A stretch of 64,000 nucleotides of DNA, from positions 496,001-560,000 of the forward strand of contig WMKK01000006.1 in the NCBI GenBank assembly GCA_012295225.1, given 5' to 3'. Shown here one piece after another: positions 45,085 to 54,347 of this stretch (the stretch's first letter is position 1; each line of letters begins with the position of its first letter). The notes beneath the pieces are model-generated. The model worked only from the letters and a program-made list of their open reading frames with translations. It was not told the DNA's origin and did not search any database. A program made the translations under genes and the position numbers. The stretch comes from Ostreococcus mediterraneus. Its lineage: Eukaryota > Chlorophyta > Mamiellophyceae > Mamiellales > Bathycoccaceae.

Positions 45085-48000
45085 ATGGTGTTATGTCGCG
45101 CGCGCGCGAGGAGCATCGCGCGCGTCTCGTCGCGAGCTTCGCGAACAGGGTGTTGATGATCTTTTGAGGATTGCACTGACGTTTTTGGTGTTTACGGAAC
45201 AACAGCGGCGTGTGGGAAACAGAGTTAACCGATAACGCCGAGGCGTTCACGGCGGCGTGCGGGGTGACGTTACATCGTCGTTTGGCGGGCAAGGTGGACC
45301 TGCGAGAGTTGAGGCATATTTCGCACGCGGATGATACGTTGACGGATACGTTGGTGAGCGGCAACGTCGCGACGACAAACGTGATTAAGATTGGCGAATG
45401 GAGCGAGATTACGAATTCTGATGGATCGACGATGAACGTGAAAGCGCGTTGGGATGGTGATGTCTTGGTTGAGGCAGATGATTGCATGTTTATGGAGACG
45501 AGACGTTGGATGGAACGAACGTCGATGATTGTCACGCGGACTGTTACGGCGCCGTCGGGCGAGTTGGTGACGATGCGACAGTTTTTCCGTCGATTTACCA
45601 AAACTGCGGGAAATATGCAGCAGCGTGCGATTGGGAACGCACCGCCCACATCTGCTTTGCCGCAAATTAATGATCTTAAAACTGAAAGCGACAAGGCGAG
45701 CGACTCGGGGAGCGGCTTTTTCAACGCCGTGGACTTTGGGTCGAAAATGTTTTCAGGTTTGGGCTTTGGTGGTGCGGCGGTAACGCCTGGCGGGCCGATG
45801 TCCCCGGAAGACGTCCTGAAGACATTCAAGCTGCCGGTGACTACGGAGTTTTTATCGTCGTTCGAGTGCGCGATTGTGACGCCGACGACAAGCGAAGCGG
45901 TGCTCACGATGCGAGGCGACAAAGGTACGTTGTACGTATTCAAGTATGCCCTCGCTTTTGTCGCCGGCGATAAAGAAAAGCCCACCGTGAAGTGGTTTGC
46001 TGAAGCCATGTCTATCCAAGAGCTCACTGTGGAGGGCACGACCACGATTGCGCTCCAAACTGCGGATGGAACGAACATAAAACTTAACTCGATTAAACGT
46101 CGCGACGAAGCGTTTGACGTCGTCATCGGCATGTTGGAATCCATGCCTGGCAGTGATGAGCCGACGAAAGCTATGGATGCGCGTCCGTGCGGCCCGGCGT
46201 TAAGATTCGGTTACGAACCAGAGTCGTACGTGTTTGTGCAGATTATCGACGTTTCCGTCGAAGGCGAGGCGGCCAACATGGTTGGCACGCCAGTGACAAA
46301 GGTCATGCTCGGTGGCGTCACAAAAGCCGTACAGTCGTTTTCCCCCACACCTACTGGTTTCGGTGGTATTTGCGCAAACGTTGGACAAACTTTGGCGTTT
46401 TCTACCACGGCACTTAATGAATTTGATGGCGAGCACGTATCGATTTTGGTGACAGATGCCAATGATGAAGCCATTGGCGAGGCGATGCTTCCACTGGCAG
46501 CTCTGCCCCGTGACGAAGACGGCCGAGCGTACGTTCGCAGTACCCCGTACGTTGTGAACATGAGCGTGCCACAAGTCAAGTTGACGACCAGCTCCACTGG
46601 CATGCGCTCGAAACCCGTGTCGAAGAATGCGGCGCGCGGCGTCGGTTTATTAAACATTTCGGCGTGGATCGGTTCAGCCGCTGAAGCCATCGGCTTGGGT
46701 CTCGTCGGCGATGACGTCGAAGGAACCGTGTCCTCCAAGGCAACCGTTCGCGTGACTCCGGCGACGTGCGCCGTTACCGTCGTTGCACGTTCCATCAAGG
46801 GTGTGCAGTCTGTCGAAAATGAGGGTGTGCGATGCGTACTCACATACGGCTCGCAACACGCCGAAACAAGCTCTGCAAATTTTGGCGCCGATGAGACAAA
46901 GTTTTCTTTCAGCGAGATAACCTTTAACGCCGAGGAACCATGCTCAGGCTCCATTCGCGTTGACATCGTCACTGATAAGACGGGCACGTTATTAGGTGCC
47001 GCAAATCTTGATGTTGCGCATTTACCAAAGCGTCGTACGGACCGCAACGGAAATGTCGGCAAGACTCCAAAAGGCAAGAATTACACGCTCACGTTGCAAG
47101 ACGACGATGAGCACGCCGTGGAGTCTGGCTCTGTGTTCCTCGAAGCGTACGTGGATCCGGCAACGACGCTTCCGATTACGAAAAAGCCGGTACTCGGGGA
47201 GTTGTCTGTGAAGGTGTTGCAACTCAAGGGATTGCCGCCGTCGTGTGCACCGGCGTTGATTGCCAACGTTGGAGACGCGTGGGCGCTTCTTCCTGGGTTT
47301 GGCGGTGGCGGTCCCGCGGGTTGGAAACGAGAGCTTCGTGCCGCCGTGCGCGACGCTGCGGACATATGCACGATTGGTATCTTCAACCGAAACAAAGGCG
47401 ACACCATGCTCGGTAAGGTGTCGTTTTCCCCGTTGACTCTGCCAGAGCATAATCGCGCCATCATTTGTACCGTACCATTGACCACGCGTGACGTGTTCGG
47501 CGTCGGCGATGATAACGGTGAAATCACAGTTCGCTTGCAGTTCAAGCAAACCGTGAGCAACGCGGCGTTGCTGTTGCATTACTGCACGCCAGCGTTGCCG
47601 CTTCATGCGTACCGCAACGGAGACATGGATGAATTAAGCCGAGACTTGGACATGCTCAAGTATGAAAAACTCATCACCGGCGTCGATGCGCTCCCGGAAC
47701 CGCTTGTCCGCGCTATGCTCGACGTCAACGAAACGGATCCTTCCATTTCAACTATGCGCCGCACAAAGGCTGGCGCGATGCGTCTCGCCGCCGTGCTCGA
47801 ATCCTTTGGCGATATTTTGAAGCCGCTCACGCAAGCGGTGACGTGGGAGAAGCCGTTGTACACGGGCGCGTTGCATGTTAGCATCTTCCTGATGTTGTGG
47901 TTCCCTCGTCTTGCATTTGTGGGTTATTTTACATGCATCGCATGGCACATTCAGATGAAGGATATGGCGCGAACGTTCACCGTGCTCGGCGAAAACAAGA

Positions 48001-48401
48001 GCAAGCGCGCGGGGTCGGTGGACGTGTCGCGCGCGCCTCCGGGAAGTACTTTATCACCCCTGTCATCACTCGTGCGTGAAAACACGGGCATAGCCGCCAA
48101 GGCGGCGGCATCGACGGATTCATACGATGCCGTGATTCAAGTTGCGTTCTGGATGCAGGCGCAAATTGATTACATGCGCGAGCGCTTGGAAAACTTTAGC
48201 ACAATTTTGACGTGGGAGGACGAGCACGCGAGCCAACAATACCAATACGGCTTACTCGCCGCCGCGATCATGTTTGTGTTTGTTCCGTTTAGATTTATCG
48301 CCGCTGCGGTGCTATTCTTGTCCCTGCGCCACCCATGGGCGAAGAAACCACCCGTACCGCCGTACAAAATCGCGCTTTCCCGCGCCATCGCCTCGGCGTA
48401 A
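45085..48401 (+). CDS. GRAM-domain protein with C2-like repeats and MCTP-type C-terminus
   Basis: The main exon runs from 45206 to 48401, with no ATG near its start, so a short upstream exon is inferred (ATG at 45085 or 45093, intron ending with AG at 45204-45205). By residues counted from 45210: GRAM domain about 207-310 (FLSSFECAIVTP, TLYVFKYALAFVAG, IKLNSIKRRDEAFDVVIGML), C2-like units about 325-425, 525-610 and 655-760, then a C-terminal MCTP/PRT_C-type region (STMRRTKAGAMRLAAVLES, VTWEKPLYTGALHVSIFL) with hydrophobic hairpins at about 882-914 and 1012-1040, ending LRHPWAKKPPVPP. MCTPs tether ER to plasma membrane in plants. A GRAM-MCTP combination is unusual. Confidence 0.75.
45152..45205 (+). 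other. Possible 5' intron of the GRAM/MCTP-like gene
   Basis: The main exon is open from 45180 but has no ATG near its start; the first in-frame ATG is at 45432. A GT-AG intron of 54-56 nt would join an upstream ATG-led exon in frame: donor at 45152 with the ATG at 45093, or donor at 45150 with the ATG at 45085. Donor bases (GTTGAT or GTGTTG) are weak, so this is tentative. Confidence 0.35.
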
Positions 48402-48504
48402 ACGCGCCGTCGCGTCGCGTCGCGTCGCGGGTTTTCAAAATCGTAAATTGTATTACAAAAAACTCTGTAAATCTTCCCATCTGTCGGTCGTCATCATCAA
48501 CACA

Positions 48505-48933
48505 TCACGCTTTCCACATATCCAAGTCTCGCAACGCACGAATAACCTTTGGCGTCATCTCATTCGGCGACACATTGATATACGACAACATTTTTTCTTT
48601 ATCCGCTTTGGCGCGCGCTCGCCTCGCCTCCGAATCCACCCAAACATGCTCCCACACCCCCATGTCCCGGTCAATCCCACACTCCTCCAGCGTCCGCGCA
48701 TCATCCAACACGATGCCTTCCTTCGTCCCACCTCGGCGCAGCATCTCCACGTCCTCACCAATCACCTCCGACAGTTTCGCACGCACGGCGCAAATGGTGT
48801 CGCTCGTCTCGCAGCGCAGCCGCACCGTGCGCACGCGCTCCTGACGCGGCGTATCAATCTGAAAATGCGTCAAGTACGGATGCGCGTCGGATTCGCACAC
48901 TGGAAGACACGTCACGCGCACGGTGATCGTCAT
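48505..48933 (-). CDS. Ubiquitin-like domain protein, unknown
   Basis: A 142-aa protein. Residues about 1-105 have the beta-grasp pattern of ubiquitin-like domains: TITVRVTCLPV, RTVRLRCETSDTICAVRAKLSEVIG, then LRRGGTKEGIVLDDARTLEECGIDRDMGVWEHVWVD, similar to the LxDxxTLxxYGI part of UBLs. A basic/acidic helical C-terminus (RARAKADKEKMLSYINVSPNEMTPKVIRALRDLDMW) follows. There is no terminal Gly-Gly, so it is not a conjugated modifier. I do not recognise the protein. It is divergent from the next gene (120 bp). Confidence 0.65.
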   Translation of the reverse strand: MTITVRVTCLPVCESDAHPYLTHFQIDTPRQERVRTVRLRCETSDTICAVRAKLSEVIGEDVEMLRRGGTKEGIVLDDARTLEECGIDRDMGVWEHVWVDSEARRARAKADKEKMLSYINVSPNEMTPKVIRALRDLDMWKA

Positions 48934-49053
48934 CGCGTCGTCGATTGGCGCGCGTGCGAGGCGTTTTCGGTCGCGGAAAGACGGTTACGGCGAGGTGACG
49001 TTTCGTGACCGACCGCTCGCGAGCTCCACACTTTGCGACGCCGCGCGCGCGCG

Positions 49054-50058
49054 ATGGAGCGCTCGACGACGCGCGACGGCGCGGGGCGCGACGGCGGGGA
49101 TGCGTTCGATGCGTCCGCGCGCGCGACGGCGGCGGCGTCCGCGCGCGCGCGCTTCGAGCGCGCGTTTGTGGCGCGCCGGGACGAGGCGCGCGACGCGGCG
49201 TTGGCGCTCGATGACGTGTTGTATTTCGTGAACGCGGAGGACGATGACGAGGAGGGAGGGGAGGCGCGCGATGTGTCGCGTTCGTCGAGGGCGGGGGCGG
49301 CGTCGTCGTCGGCGGCGGCGGCGGTGGCGCGCGTGTTCGTGCGGCGATGGAGCGCGGAGCTACGCTGCTGCGACGACGTCGCGTTCAAACGCGTCGATTG
49401 GGACGCGACGTATGATTTAAACGTCGTCACGCATAGCGTGTACGAAATTACGATAGGACAGTTTAGCGCAAAAGATAGGAGTGATATGGTGACCACGGTG
49501 CGCGGACGGGCGTATGCGTCGCCGATATGGACAGAACTGGACGACGGAGGGAAGCCGTTGGAGAACGTCGAGTCGTACCCGACTATTGTTTTCGCCTTTG
49601 AAGACGGTAAGGTGATCCACGCGGATCGCGGGGATATGGCATACGCCACGGTACGACGCGCCGCGTCGCTTGGGCCGAATACTCCCGCGCTCGAGACGAT
49701 GAGCATGTTTGACCATCTCGACGTCGACGTCGTCTTTAGCACGCACTTTGCGCTCGCGCACGACGTGCCGCCCCAGCGCATCGGTCGCACGCTCCACGCG
49801 CACCTGAGCCAGCCGAGCGACGAAACAGCGTCGAAGTCCACCGGTCGAATCTCACCGGGCTCCATCCTCCGCTCTCCCGCGCGCATCGTGCGTAGACTCA
49901 TCCAGCCGGCGTCGCCAGTCGCCAAGGACTTTCGCCGGCGCCGCGCCCCCGATCCGGGCGTCGAAATCTACTCCGCCGGTGCCGGCGCGTTCGTCGTCAC
50001 CAGCCTCCTCGCCCCTGCCATCGATGTCGTCGTCGACCTCGCCGCGCGCGCGAATTGA
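49054..50058 (+). CDS. Conserved-looking protein of unknown function
   Basis: A 334-aa protein from the ATG at 49054. The N-terminus is Ala/Arg-rich with an acidic patch (NAEDDDEEGGEA) and Ser/Ala runs. The middle (residues about 95-220: RWSAELRCCDDVAFKRVDWDATYDLNVV, YEITIGQFSAKDRSDMVTTV, SYPTIVFAFEDGKVIHADRGDMAYATV) has a regular beta-strand pattern and looks like a real fold. The C-terminus has a Ser/Arg-rich stretch and a final hydrophobic part (GAGAFVVTSLLAPAIDVVVDLA). I do not recognise it. Third-position GC bias is like that of the neighbours. Confidence 0.6.
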   Translation: MERSTTRDGAGRDGGDAFDASARATAAASARARFERAFVARRDEARDAALALDDVLYFVNAEDDDEEGGEARDVSRSSRAGAASSSAAAAVARVFVRRWSAELRCCDDVAFKRVDWDATYDLNVVTHSVYEITIGQFSAKDRSDMVTTVRGRAYASPIWTELDDGGKPLENVESYPTIVFAFEDGKVIHADRGDMAYATVRRAASLGPNTPALETMSMFDHLDVDVVFSTHFALAHDVPPQRIGRTLHAHLSQPSDETASKSTGRISPGSILRSPARIVRRLIQPASPVAKDFRRRRAPDPGVEIYSAGAGAFVVTSLLAPAIDVVVDLAARAN

Positions 50059-50233
50059 ATACATTATATTTACTCACTCACTCACTCTCACGCGACCCGT
50101 CCGTCACATGCCAAAGTCACACAAAAACTCGACAGTTAGCACCCTCCGCCCCCTACGCGGCGTCATTCACGCACGCACGCCCCTCGACGCGACGCGACGC
50201 GACGACACCGACGCACGGTCGTTTACCGCACGC

Positions 50234-51241
50234 ATGCACTCGTCGCTCTCGCCGCGCGCCATGTCTGCGCGCGTTTTAACCGCCGCCCACGGCTCGCGAC
50301 CCTTGGCGTGTACTTTTTCACCCGCGCGGCGTCACGGCGGCCGCGAGCCGCTGTGCGCGCGCGCGATGACTCGCGCGCGGCGTGGGACGTCGCCGATACT
50401 CGCGACGCGTGCGAGCGCCGCAGCGGACGGCGACGAGGCGCACGCGGGGGCGGATTTACGTCTCATCTTGATGCGCCACGGGAAGTCATCTTGGGCGGAC
50501 GCGAACGCGAGCGACCGCTCGAGAGGTTTAGCGCCTCGAGGCGTCGCGAAGAGCGCGAATTGCGCGCGTGAGCTCGTGAAACGTGGTTGGTTGCCGAATT
50601 TAATTCTGACGTCTGACGCAGCGAGGTGTTTGGAGACGCTCGAGGCGATGTGCGACGCCGAAGGTGCCTTGCGAGGGGTAAACATACGAATCGTTCCAGA
50701 ATTTTACGACGTCACGCACGGGGACGAGGCGAGCGGGAAAAAGTCGAAAAAGAGCATTTCGAAATTGGTGACGCATGCTTTGGAAGATTCGGCGCCGCCG
50801 AGCGCGAATGCGGTGCAAACGATTTTGTGTATCGGGCACAACTACGGCTTTGAGAAGGCGGCGTCCCGGCTGACTGGGAAAAAGGTGACGTTGAAAACGG
50901 GAGACGCGGCGGTGCTGCGATTGAAAAAACCTGAGAAATTTAAAAGCGAAAATGACGGTGTGATGTGGGGTAAAGAAGCGTTCGAGGAAGGCGCATGGGC
51001 GCTCGAAGAGGTCGTACGCGCGCCAAAGGGCAAGGCTGACGAACCATCAGCCGAAGAAATTGACGACGAGGAAGACGAAACGTACGACGGCGTACAGGAG
51101 GGTGAGTCGTTGTTATTGAGTTTCGTCAACGAACTCTCGTTGATGGAGCTTCAAGAAGAATGTCGGAGCAGAATGCTCGACGATTCGGGTGCGGTGAGCG
51201 CGTTGCGCGAACGCTTACTGGCACACAAGTCGCAGCCTTGA
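50234..51241 (+). CDS. SixA-like histidine phosphatase with C-terminal SAP-like motif, plastid-type N-terminus
   Basis: A 335-aa protein from the ATG at 50234 (50258 also possible). Residues 1-70 are Arg/Ala/Ser/Thr-rich, like a transit peptide. The phosphatase core begins RLILMRHGKSSW (catalytic RHG), with DRSRGLAPRGVAKSANCARELVKRGWLPNLILTSDAARCLET and a second catalytic His in ILCIGHNYGFEKAA. This is the SixA branch of the histidine phosphatase superfamily. An acidic linker (EEIDDEEDETYDGVQEGE) precedes LSLMELQEECRSRMLDDSGAVSALRERLL, which resembles a SAP motif. A SixA enzyme with a possible nucleic-acid-binding tail is unusual. Confidence 0.75.
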   Translation: MHSSLSPRAMSARVLTAAHGSRPLACTFSPARRHGGREPLCARAMTRARRGTSPILATRASAAADGDEAHAGADLRLILMRHGKSSWADANASDRSRGLAPRGVAKSANCARELVKRGWLPNLILTSDAARCLETLEAMCDAEGALRGVNIRIVPEFYDVTHGDEASGKKSKKSISKLVTHALEDSAPPSANAVQTILCIGHNYGFEKAASRLTGKKVTLKTGDAAVLRLKKPEKFKSENDGVMWGKEAFEEGAWALEEVVRAPKGKADEPSAEEIDDEEDETYDGVQEGESLLLSFVNELSLMELQEECRSRMLDDSGAVSALRERLLAHKSQP

Positions 51242-51304
51242 CGAGAATATTCTTGTCAAGATTTAGTGCATTATTCTACCGTACTTGACTGTAATGAATC
51301 TACC

Positions 51305-52849
51305 TTAGCTAGCGAGCTTACGCGCAAACAATGTTTTCTCCTCAAAGCAGTTTGAAAATAAATGCATGACAAACACGTCGTCGTACCCGGCATCCAGACA
51401 TTGCTGTTTCGCAGCTTGGATTTCGGCGAGCCAGTCGTTCCGTCTCTTACAAAAGTTCTTTGTCGACATGACGATCCAGGACTCTTGCTTCGATGCAAAC
51501 TGCGTGGCAAAGCTGAGTACGATACGCATGCACGCACCCGGATGCATGTTTGCGTCGCATACGACGAGACGAAGCTCGCCACTTGTCGTCTGCGTTAATC
51601 CTTCTCGTACGGTATCCACGGCGTCTTCGGCGAGCACGGGCAAATGTCGCACGTTCTTGGGCAGAGGATCGAGCGTGAGCTCGGCGGGATCGATGCCCCA
51701 AACGATACCACTAGGGTTATCATCTGCTGCGGCCAGACGCGAACTCAATACTTGCACCCATCCACCCGGGGCGGCGCCGATGTCAACGCAGTTCCAATCA
51801 CCTCGAATCGGCACGCCGCTTCTCAATAGCGCCTCATGCAACTTAAAATACGCCCGACACACCGGCTTCACGGTCACGCGGTAGTCTTGCAATTTCAAAT
51901 GAAATTGCACCAAGTCGTCCATTGTGGCGACACCGGGCGCTTCAAGCACTGGCGCGTCGCGTTCGTGCATGCTCGCCGCCTCGTCTCTACCGGTGATGTC
52001 TTCGTACGCTCTACGCGTTTCCCAAATACCAACAAACGCACGCCCCCAGACGTTCACAGCATCTATGCAATGCGTACATTGGCGACTCGACACACCCTTA
52101 CCTGGCGGCCGCGCGGCCCAAGCAGCACCACGCCTGCTAAAAATGGACGCCATCGCGACTTCGACTTTATCTGCTAAATCCTTTGGAGACGCGCGCGTGC
52201 GCACATAGATGGGCGCGTCCGCCGTTGCCTCTGACTCTTCAATGCACTCGTCGATCACGCCTTCGAGCCACTTTTCCATCTTGTGCATGTCATCATCATC
52301 TCTCGTCACGAACGATGCGAAACGATCCGCATTCGGCCAGACGAAGACGCGTTTCGCCTTTGCGAGCCCGTACGGCTCCTTCTCACAAATCTCTCTCACC
52401 ACCGCCGCAGCCCCACCTCGCGGCGCACGAACACAAATCAACGCGTCCATGTTCTTCACTAACGTCGTCCGACACGCAGCGACGATGCATTTCTCACCAA
52501 AAAGCTCTCGAAGTCGCATCACGTAACGCTCCACGAATTCACCATCCACCTGCACGCACGCGTCCATCACCCTCGTCCCAATCGCTCGGTGGCGCAACCA
52601 GCACCCATCCCCCCGCGCACACACCCCGTAATTCTCAAACGCATGACAATCCGGCCGCGCATCGAGCGCCACGTGCGCGTGTGCGCACGACTCCCGCGTG
52701 CAGCCCTCGTGCGGCGGCGGCTTCATAAAGTTTTTGCACAGCTCCCGCCCAGTGCGCGCGTCCCGCGGCGGAAACGGCTTGGGCGCCGGTCGAATCCCGC
52801 CGAACGCCACTGCGACGTAATCTTCATCATCGCACGGGCGCGTCGACAT
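51305..52849 (-). CDS. CCCH zinc-finger FtsJ-type RNA 2'-O-methyltransferase
   Basis: A 514-aa protein from the ATG at 52849. Two CCCH fingers lie near the N-terminus: Cys38, Cys50, Cys55, His59, and Cys68, Cys77, Cys83, His87 (the second in canonical C-x8-C-x5-C-x3-H spacing). A middle region of about 200 residues could contain a diverged THUMP-like fold. The C-terminal third is an FtsJ/RrmJ methyltransferase: CRAYFKLHEAL (catalytic Lys), VDIGAAPGGWVQVL (AdoMet site), VVCDANMHPG (catalytic Asp), and SWIVMSTKNF (catalytic Lys region). It would methylate RNA 2'-OH groups; the target is unknown. The start codons of this gene and the next are only 77 bp apart. Confidence 0.82.
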   Translation of the reverse strand: MSTRPCDDEDYVAVAFGGIRPAPKPFPPRDARTGRELCKNFMKPPPHEGCTRESCAHAHVALDARPDCHAFENYGVCARGDGCWLRHRAIGTRVMDACVQVDGEFVERYVMRLRELFGEKCIVAACRTTLVKNMDALICVRAPRGGAAAVVREICEKEPYGLAKAKRVFVWPNADRFASFVTRDDDDMHKMEKWLEGVIDECIEESEATADAPIYVRTRASPKDLADKVEVAMASIFSRRGAAWAARPPGKGVSSRQCTHCIDAVNVWGRAFVGIWETRRAYEDITGRDEAASMHERDAPVLEAPGVATMDDLVQFHLKLQDYRVTVKPVCRAYFKLHEALLRSGVPIRGDWNCVDIGAAPGGWVQVLSSRLAAADDNPSGIVWGIDPAELTLDPLPKNVRHLPVLAEDAVDTVREGLTQTTSGELRLVVCDANMHPGACMRIVLSFATQFASKQESWIVMSTKNFCKRRNDWLAEIQAAKQQCLDAGYDDVFVMHLFSNCFEEKTLFARKLAS

Positions 52850-52926
52850 CGCCGCGATCGACCGCTCGACGACTTTTCGGTGTCGGAAAAGTGCCGTCAA
52901 AAAGCAACTTTAGTGCGCGTCGCGCC

Positions 52927-54036
52927 ATGTTTCGCGCCCTCGCGCCGCGCCGCATCGCCGTCGGCGGCGCCGCGCGTGGACGCCGCGCGCGCGGTGCGAG
53001 CGCGGTGCGCGCGTCGGGCGGTCGATGGAGCGCGACGAGCGGTCCGGACGCGGCGGCGCGCGCGCTCGGGACGGGGGAGCGTGCGCGCGTGTTGCTCGTG
53101 GGCGAGGGTGATTTCAGCTTTGCGCGCGCGTTGGTGCGCGTGACGTCGGCGGCGGCGGGAATGGTGGCGAGGGAGACGTCATCGATGTCGTCGGTGACGA
53201 TAACGGCGACGTCGTTGGAGAGCGCGAGCGTGATTCGCCAAGCGTGGCGAGGCGCGAGCAACGTCGACGCGCTCGCAGCCGCGCCCAACGTGCGCGTCGA
53301 GCACGGCGTCGACGCCACGGCGTTGCTCGAGACATTTGAGCGCGGCACATTCGACCGAGTTTGTTTTATGTTTCCGCATATCGCGGGGAAAGGGAGGATT
53401 AATAGAAACCGGGAGTTGTTGTCTGGGTACTTGTCGTCGGCGAGCGACGTGTTGGCGCCGAATGGTTTGATAGAAGTCGCGCTCGCGCCGGGACAAGGCG
53501 GGACGAGCGTGGATGGAAGCGCGTTGAGAGATTATGGAAATAGCTGGCAGGCGTATACGCAAGGGGCAGAGGCGGGACTGCTTATGATTGATGTTGTGCC
53601 GTTTGATGACGCCGCGTGGCGAGCGCTTGAGTACGAAAGCAGGGGACATTGGCGAAGCGCCGAAGCCGAACGCGGGTTTCGCACCGAACAAGGCGCAAGT
53701 CATGTGTTCTGTCGTGAACACGAGCGCCCAGATGGGGCTTTCTGTGAATATGCGCAAGCATTCGAGCGTGACTGCTCGATTTGGTGCCGCGCAGACGACG
53801 CAGACGGCGAATCGATTATTCGTGAAGAATTTGCGCGCGCCTTGAATGGTGCCGACGTTCAACTCGATGTTTCTCAAATTGACGAGTATCGTGAAACGGA
53901 AAGTAATCGTCTCAGTCGTACGTATCGCGTGGTGTATACGTCAAGAACAATTGCCCTCACGCGCGAGAAGGTGAACTCGTACAACGATTCGGCGCGCGCA
54001 AATTTAGGCGATCGACTTCGAGGCGCAATGCCGTAG
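52927..54036 (+). CDS. FDXACB1-like fusion: BMT5-type methyltransferase plus ferredoxin-fold anticodon-binding domain
   Basis: A 369-aa protein from the ATG at 52927. Residues 1-40 (FRALAPRRIAVGG...) look like an organelle-targeting peptide. Residues about 55-240 are a DUF2431/BMT5-like domain: RVLLVGEGDFSFARALVR, TFDRVCFMFPHIAGKGRINRNRELLSGYLSSA, and LIEVALAPGQGG. The last 90 residues (AQAFERDCSIW, SRTYRVVYTSRTIALTREKVNSYNDSARANLGDRL) match the FDX-ACB domain at the C-terminus of phenylalanyl-tRNA synthetase. The same combination occurs in human FDXACB1. BMT5 methylates uridine N3 in 25S rRNA; an RNA target here is inferred. Its stop is 66 bp from mariner copy 2. Confidence 0.8.
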   Translation: MFRALAPRRIAVGGAARGRRARGASAVRASGGRWSATSGPDAAARALGTGERARVLLVGEGDFSFARALVRVTSAAAGMVARETSSMSSVTITATSLESASVIRQAWRGASNVDALAAAPNVRVEHGVDATALLETFERGTFDRVCFMFPHIAGKGRINRNRELLSGYLSSASDVLAPNGLIEVALAPGQGGTSVDGSALRDYGNSWQAYTQGAEAGLLMIDVVPFDDAAWRALEYESRGHWRSAEAERGFRTEQGASHVFCREHERPDGAFCEYAQAFERDCSIWCRADDADGESIIREEFARALNGADVQLDVSQIDEYRETESNRLSRTYRVVYTSRTIALTREKVNSYNDSARANLGDRLRGAMP

Positions 54037-54102
54037 TAAACGTTTCGAGGCGCTTTAGATGGTGTATTGATATTTTAGATGAATATTGTTGCAACGATAT
54101 TA

Positions 54103-54131
54103 CCAACCTCCCTTCCACAGAAAACGGTCGG
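54103..54131 (+). repeat. Terminal inverted repeat of mariner copy 2, left in the window
   Basis: The same 29 bp as 16068-16096. It corresponds to the 3' end of the element relative to its transposase. Confidence 0.95.
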
Positions 54132-54347
54132 CTCATGTCGCGTACGATGAACGAATAAATGTCTAATCATGTTGTGTAATTTTTATTTATTTCATCTCAT
54201 AGGGAAACACTACGTATTTTACTAGCGTATATAGGCGTCTTCCCATATTGAAGTACGATTTCCGTTTGTCCGAGCGGAAAACGCGGCGAGCCCTCGAGTG
54301 CGCGCACGTGCGTGCGTTGCGGCACTGTCGCGCGCGCGTACGAGAGA

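Noticed and set aside
45023-46144. Open frame of 373 codons on the - strand
   Set aside because: Antisense to the GRAM/MCTP-like gene, whose domains are clear.
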